From assembly GCA_030621455.1 (NCBI GenBank), contig JAUXHQ010000050.1:1-9155 (forward strand): a DNA stretch of 9,155 nucleotides, in the 5' to 3' direction. Under the pieces are notes generated by a model that saw only the letters and a program-made list of their open reading frames with translations, ran no database searches and was not told the DNA's origin. Each line of letters opens with the position of its first letter. Position 1 is the first letter of the stretch. This document shows, one piece after another, positions 5,308-9,155 of the stretch. The translations under genes were made by a program, and so were the position numbers. Source of the DNA: Deltaproteobacteria bacterium. Lineage in GTDB: Bacteria > Desulfobacterota > UBA8473.

Positions 5308-6012
5308 ATGCGACAGGTCGTACACATCCTTAAGAAAGAATTCAATGGCTATTTCATCTCACCAATAGCCTATATAGTTATATCGATTTTTCTCCTCATT
5401 ACAGGGTGGTTCTTCTTCACAGCTTTCTTTATCTACAACCAGGCAGACCTTCGAAACTTCTTTGTTCTCCTCCCCATTATCTTCTCGTTTGTGGCACCGG
5501 CCGTGACCATGAGGCTCTTTTCAGAGGAGTTGAATACCGGTTCCTACGAAATCCTCCTCACAATGCCCGTGACCTTCCGGGACGTGGTCCTCGGCAAATT
5601 TCTCGCGGCCGTTGCATTCATCGTAGCCATGTTGGTTCCCACATTTGCATACCCTATAACCACCTCGCTTCTCGGCCAACTCGATTGGGGACCGGTTATC
5701 GGGGGATACGTCGGCGCAGTTCTCCTGGGAGCATCCTTTGTAAGTGTGGGACTGCTCGCCTCCTCGCTGACCCGAAACCAGATCATCTCTTTCATCATTG
5801 GTATGGCCATCTGTTTCAGTTTGACCCTAATTGACAAGATGCTCTTTTTTCTCCCCCAGTCATGGCTCGGATTCTTCGAGTACCTGGGGGCCGACTTTCA
5901 CTTTCAGAATATCTCAAAAGGCATCATCGATTCAAGGGACCTTATATACTTTTTGAGCGTCACCTTTGTCGGTCTTTACTGCACACATATGGTCATGGAG
6001 GGAAGAAATTGA
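5308..6012 (+). CDS. ABC-2 type permease, GldF-like
   Basis: The 234-aa inner-membrane protein has six predicted membrane segments, at about residues 20-42, 51-70, 92-115, 127-151, 156-174 and 213-230. Between segments 2 and 3 lies the family hallmark PAVTMRLFSEELNTGSYE followed by ILLTMPVT, typical of GldF and related ABC-2 permeases, where this cytoplasmic loop contacts the ATPase. It would form the membrane channel, probably as a dimer, with the upstream ATPase. The ATG at 5308 is preceded by GGAG at 7 nt; an in-frame ATG at 5269 would overlap the ATPase by 38 nt and lacks a good site. The stop overlaps the TTG start of the GldG-like gene by 4 nt as TTGA. GldF belongs to gliding motility in Bacteroidetes, but this operon type is widespread in non-gliders, so no motility role is claimed. 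Confidence 0.92.
   Translation: MRQVVHILKKEFNGYFISPIAYIVISIFLLITGWFFFTAFFIYNQADLRNFFVLLPIIFSFVAPAVTMRLFSEELNTGSYEILLTMPVTFRDVVLGKFLAAVAFIVAMLVPTFAYPITTSLLGQLDWGPVIGGYVGAVLLGASFVSVGLLASSLTRNQIISFIIGMAICFSLTLIDKMLFFLPQSWLGFFEYLGADFHFQNISKGIIDSRDLIYFLSVTFVGLYCTHMVMEGRN
5997..6002 (+). promoter_or_regulatory. Ribosome site that selects the TTG start of the GldG-like gene
   Basis: GGAGGG lies 6 nt before the TTG at 6009, while the next ATG at 6030 has its G-rich run only 1 to 3 nt away, too close. The TTG also overlaps the permease stop as TTGA, giving translational coupling. Confidence 0.65.
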
Positions 6013-8213
6013 AAGGCATTAAGAGGGGTATGAAAGAGAAATCGGGAACCTATATCAAATTCTTCGGATACCTCGTTCTCATTGTCCTGGCAAATGTGGC
6101 GGGCATTACCTTCTTTTTCAGGGCGGACCTGACGGAAAATAAGCTCTACTCCATATCCGAGGCGAGCCGACAGGTGGTATCCACGCTCTCCGAGCCGCTG
6201 ACCATTAATGTATTCTTCACCAAGAACCTCCCCGTACCCCACAACAATACGGAGCGCTATCTTCACGACCTCTTAGAAGAATATTCCATGGATGCGGGCA
6301 GGTATTTCAATTACCGCTTCTACGATGTGAGCCCGGAGGAGGGTGACATGACCGAAGAAGCCGGGAAAAACCGGAGACTGGCCAAGAGTTACGGCATCTA
6401 TCCTGTTCAGATTCAACATATTGAAGAGGATGAGGTCAAGTTTCAAAAGGCTTTCATGGGCCTTGTACTCATTCAGGGTGACATTATTGAACGGATTCCC
6501 ACTATCACATCCACAGAGGGGTTGGAATACCGGTTGACGATGGCCATGCGGAAGCTCAACAACAAGATCAGTGCACTTCTGGGACTGGAGCAGAAGATCC
6601 GGGTAAGGCTATTTCTCTCCTCTTCCCTGGAGAAGGTTGCTCCGTTCATACCTCTCAGCGGCCTTCCCGAACTTCCGGAGAGGCTGGAAACGATTGTGAA
6701 AGACCTTAACAAGAAGAATTACGGAAAGCTCGAATTCGAGCATCTTGACCCCACCAAGGATGAGGGCCTTGAGCTACAAGTGGAAAAGCACAATATTCTA
6801 AGCCTGAGATGGCCGGCCCTTGCCGACGGAGAGATCCAACCCGGCAAAGGGGCCATCGGTCTGGTGATAGAGCATGGGGCCAAAGCGATCACATTGCCGT
6901 TGATCCACGTTATGAGGATTCCCTCGATAGGTACGCATTACCAGATGACGGACATGACCGAGATGGAAGGGGTCATCAACGAAAATATTGAATCCCTTCT
7001 AGACATTAACGAAGACTTGGGCTACCTGGCGGATCACGGCACGTTCAACCTGGGGACCCCGGTCGGACAAGAAGAGCAGGACCCCATACAGAACCTCCGG
7101 AAACTAATCTCACAAAGCTACACTATTAAGGATGTCAACCTCAAGGAAGGCGACATGCCATACAGCCCGGACTGTCTGATGATCGCCGGGCCCACGGAGA
7201 CCTTCGATGATTATGCCTTGTTTCAAATCGACCAGTTCTTGATGAGGGGAAAAAGCCTGGCCATATTTCTTGACCGCTTCAAAGAGGTCATGCCCCCACA
7301 ACAGCCGGGTCAGCGCCTTCAATTCAACCAAGGGCCGATCTTTGTCCCTTTTGATACAGGACTTGAAAAAATGCTGGAGCATTATGGCATACGTGTCAAA
7401 GAATCCTACATCATGGACGAAAATTGTTACAGACAAAGGGTCTCATCCCAGATGGGCGGCGGTGAAAAGGCGATCTACTATATTCCATTGATCAAGAAAC
7501 AGCATATCAACCACAACCTTGCCTTTATGAAAAATATTAAGGGGTTGATTGCCATTAAGATATCTCCCCTGGAACTGGAGACCGACCTGATTGAGAAATA
7601 CGGATTGAGAGCGCATACACTATTTTCCTCGTCGGAAAAATCTTGGGAGACAACAGGGCGTGTCAACCTTAACCCCATATTCCTCCGGCCGCCACAATCG
7701 GATGAGGAACAGGAGAGCCGGCCCCTGGCATACCTTCTGGAAGGTCGGTTTCCCAGCTATTTTGACGGCAAACCCATACCCCGGAGAGAAGAGGCGGACA
7801 CACCTTCGGAAGATACAGACAAAGAGGAGACAACAGATGAAAAGCTCACGGCGGATCTGTCAAAGATTGAGGGTGAAGGTGACTTCCTGGCCAAGGGTAA
7901 ACCGGGCAGGATTTTCATCATGGCATCGCCTGAGATGCTCATGGACAACGTAATCGAGGCAAAAGGGAGAAGCCCCAACTCCATGTTTATCATGAACGTA
8001 CTCGACTACCTTAACAACCGGGAAGCGATCGCCGTTATGAGGAGCAAGGACCAAAGTTTCAACCCGCTCAACGAGACAGAAGTGGGGACTAAGGTCTTTG
8101 TGAAATCATTTAATATTGCAGGTCTACCTGTGCTGGTTGTGATTTTCGGACTTTTTGTCTGGTTTAGGCGGCATTCGCGAAAGAAACGGATCGAAATGAT
8201 GTTCCAGAGATGA
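6009..8213 (+). CDS. GldG-like ABC-transporter auxiliary membrane protein
   Basis: The 734-aa product has one membrane segment near the N terminus (about 18-37), a very large extracytoplasmic part, and a second membrane segment near the C terminus (about 703-719) followed by a basic tail (RRHSRKKR) that would lie inside. Directly after the first segment comes RADLTENKLYSIS (38-50), the hallmark of GldG / ABC_transp_aux proteins. The C-terminal NVLDYLNNREAIAVMRSK block is also typical. An acidic low-complexity linker (roughly residues 595-625, many Glu, Asp and Thr) precedes the last conserved part. The protein is thought to be an accessory subunit of ABC-2 systems, possibly binding glycan or other envelope substrate; its role is not settled. 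The TTG at 6009 is chosen on ribosome-site and stop-overlap evidence; the ATG at 6030 would give 727 aa. Sits between permease and DUF4340 genes, a common arrangement. Confidence 0.9.
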   Translation: MKGIKRGMKEKSGTYIKFFGYLVLIVLANVAGITFFFRADLTENKLYSISEASRQVVSTLSEPLTINVFFTKNLPVPHNNTERYLHDLLEEYSMDAGRYFNYRFYDVSPEEGDMTEEAGKNRRLAKSYGIYPVQIQHIEEDEVKFQKAFMGLVLIQGDIIERIPTITSTEGLEYRLTMAMRKLNNKISALLGLEQKIRVRLFLSSSLEKVAPFIPLSGLPELPERLETIVKDLNKKNYGKLEFEHLDPTKDEGLELQVEKHNILSLRWPALADGEIQPGKGAIGLVIEHGAKAITLPLIHVMRIPSIGTHYQMTDMTEMEGVINENIESLLDINEDLGYLADHGTFNLGTPVGQEEQDPIQNLRKLISQSYTIKDVNLKEGDMPYSPDCLMIAGPTETFDDYALFQIDQFLMRGKSLAIFLDRFKEVMPPQQPGQRLQFNQGPIFVPFDTGLEKMLEHYGIRVKESYIMDENCYRQRVSSQMGGGEKAIYYIPLIKKQHINHNLAFMKNIKGLIAIKISPLELETDLIEKYGLRAHTLFSSSEKSWETTGRVNLNPIFLRPPQSDEEQESRPLAYLLEGRFPSYFDGKPIPRREEADTPSEDTDKEETTDEKLTADLSKIEGEGDFLAKGKPGRIFIMASPEMLMDNVIEAKGRSPNSMFIMNVLDYLNNREAIAVMRSKDQSFNPLNETEVGTKVFVKSFNIAGLPVLVVIFGLFVWFRRHSRKKRIEMMFQR

Positions 8214-8225
8214 GGAAGGATACTC

Positions 8226-9155
8226 ATGAAGATAAAGAAAGAGTATTGTGTGCTTGTGGCCGTGATCTTAGCGCTGGCGCTCTATCTGATCCTGCACAAC
8301 CCTGATAGGACCCATTACACACTGCCGCAAATCCCTACGGTTGCCAAGAAGGACCTGTCCAAGATTGAGATCTCCGGGAAAGAAATCTCCATTGAGATAA
8401 ACAAAACAGATAATCGTTGGCGTATCGCTCCACAAGGATATCCAGCCGATCCGGACAAGGTTAAGAGTATTCTGGATGTCCTGGTTAACCTCAGCCTCAC
8501 AGCACTCGTTTCGGAAGCAAAAGACTATAACCGGTATGACCTTGATAGTGATAAAAGGATCAGCGTGAGAGCCTGGGCCGGGGAAAGACTCATCCGGGAT
8601 TTTGAATTAGGTAAAACGGCCATGTCCCACAGGCACACCTTTGTGAAGATCGCGGGTCACGAAAGCATATATCATGCCGAGGGAAACTTCAAAAGCAAAT
8701 TTGAGGATTCAGTGGAGGATCTCCGTGACAAGACAGTCTTTTCATTTGAGAAGAGCGAAATTCATGAGATAGACATCACAAAAGACCGGCAATCAGTGGT
8801 TTTTAATCTGAAGCCGGTCCCTTCCGAGGACAGTGCGGACAAAAAGACCGAGACTGAGGACACCCCGACCCCCGAGGAGAAAACGGTCTGGCAGGATGCT
8901 GATGGCAAAGAGGCGGATGAGTCGAAGCTAAACAGTCTGCTCACCACCCTCTCCAACCTCAGGTGTGAGAAATACATCAACAATAGCAAGAAGTCCGATT
9001 TCACTGATCCCATTTGCACGGTTCACCTAAAGGGCTTACAGGAATATACCCTGTCCATATTTCCCAAGACGGAGAAGGGCGACAAGGACTACCCTGCCAT
9101 CTCCTCCATGAACGACTATCCTTTTGCACTCTCCGGTCAAAAGGCCGACAATATA
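8226..9155 (+). CDS. DUF4340 domain protein (3' end outside window)
   Basis: The frame is open for 310 codons from the ATG at 8226 to the window edge, so the C terminus is missing. AAGGA lies 5 nt upstream of the ATG, and the gene starts 12 nt after the GldG-like stop. The N terminus, MKIKKEYCVLVAVILALALY, is a basic start plus a single hydrophobic segment that should be an uncleaved anchor or signal; there is no convincing lipobox. The rest is hydrophilic, with the features of DUF4340: a W-R-I/A-P segment near residue 63 (DNRWRIAPQGYPADPDKV), and the conserved LRDKTVFSFEKSEIHEIDI block about residues 167-185. An acidic, Pro/Thr-rich linker (about 200-222) splits two halves of the repeated fold. 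DUF4340 proteins regularly follow GldG-like genes; the function is unknown, but an envelope partner of the transporter is the natural inference. Confidence 0.88.
   Translation, partial: MKIKKEYCVLVAVILALALYLILHNPDRTHYTLPQIPTVAKKDLSKIEISGKEISIEINKTDNRWRIAPQGYPADPDKVKSILDVLVNLSLTALVSEAKDYNRYDLDSDKRISVRAWAGERLIRDFELGKTAMSHRHTFVKIAGHESIYHAEGNFKSKFEDSVEDLRDKTVFSFEKSEIHEIDITKDRQSVVFNLKPVPSEDSADKKTETEDTPTPEEKTVWQDADGKEADESKLNSLLTTLSNLRCEKYINNSKKSDFTDPICTVHLKGLQEYTLSIFPKTEKGDKDYPAISSMNDYPFALSGQKADNI

Overview
The window looks like a chromosomal stretch of a Gram-negative bacterium, most probably of the former Deltaproteobacteria (Desulfobacterota or relatives). This is inferred from an RpoH-type heat-shock sigma factor, an acyl-CoA dehydrogenase next to it, and a GldFG-like ABC system with DUF4340 in an otherwise proteobacterial-looking gene set. 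Base composition is mixed, near half G+C in genes and clearly AT-richer in the one long intergenic region. There are no tRNAs, rRNAs, insertion sequences, CRISPR arrays or phage genes.

Layout. Left block, plus strand: the last 34 codons of an acyl-CoA dehydrogenase, then 13 nt later rpoH, then a well-formed sigma70-type promoter and rpsT (ribosomal protein S20), which starts with UUG. Middle block, minus strand: a tight HAD hydrolase > rarA > unknown-protein operon that runs head-on into rpsT, so that the two converging stop codons overlap in a TTAA. Right block, plus strand: a tightly packed four-gene operon of ABC ATPase, ABC-2 permease, GldG-like membrane-anchored periplasmic protein, and a DUF4340 protein that runs off the window end.

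The two divergent operons are separated by about 460 nt without a convincing gene (3906-4370). This gap is the most unusual part of the window. It holds a 131-bp nested imperfect inverted repeat with a textbook intrinsic terminator in its centre. A second inverted repeat with 11-bp arms abuts it and is followed by a T-rich run. A 14-bp direct repeat links that second element to the start of the ABC gene. Plausible promoters point both ways. It could be a structured leader, a small-RNA gene or a MITE-like repeat; the sequence alone cannot decide.

How the genes work together: the ATPase and permease should form an ABC-2 exporter-like core whose partners GldG-like and DUF4340 present large extracytoplasmic domains; the substrate is unknown. 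RarA acts at stalled replication forks, RpoH directs stress transcription, and S20 is a 30S ribosome protein. Apart from the intergenic element and the unrecognised 162-aa protein coupled to rarA, I see mostly ordinary core genes.
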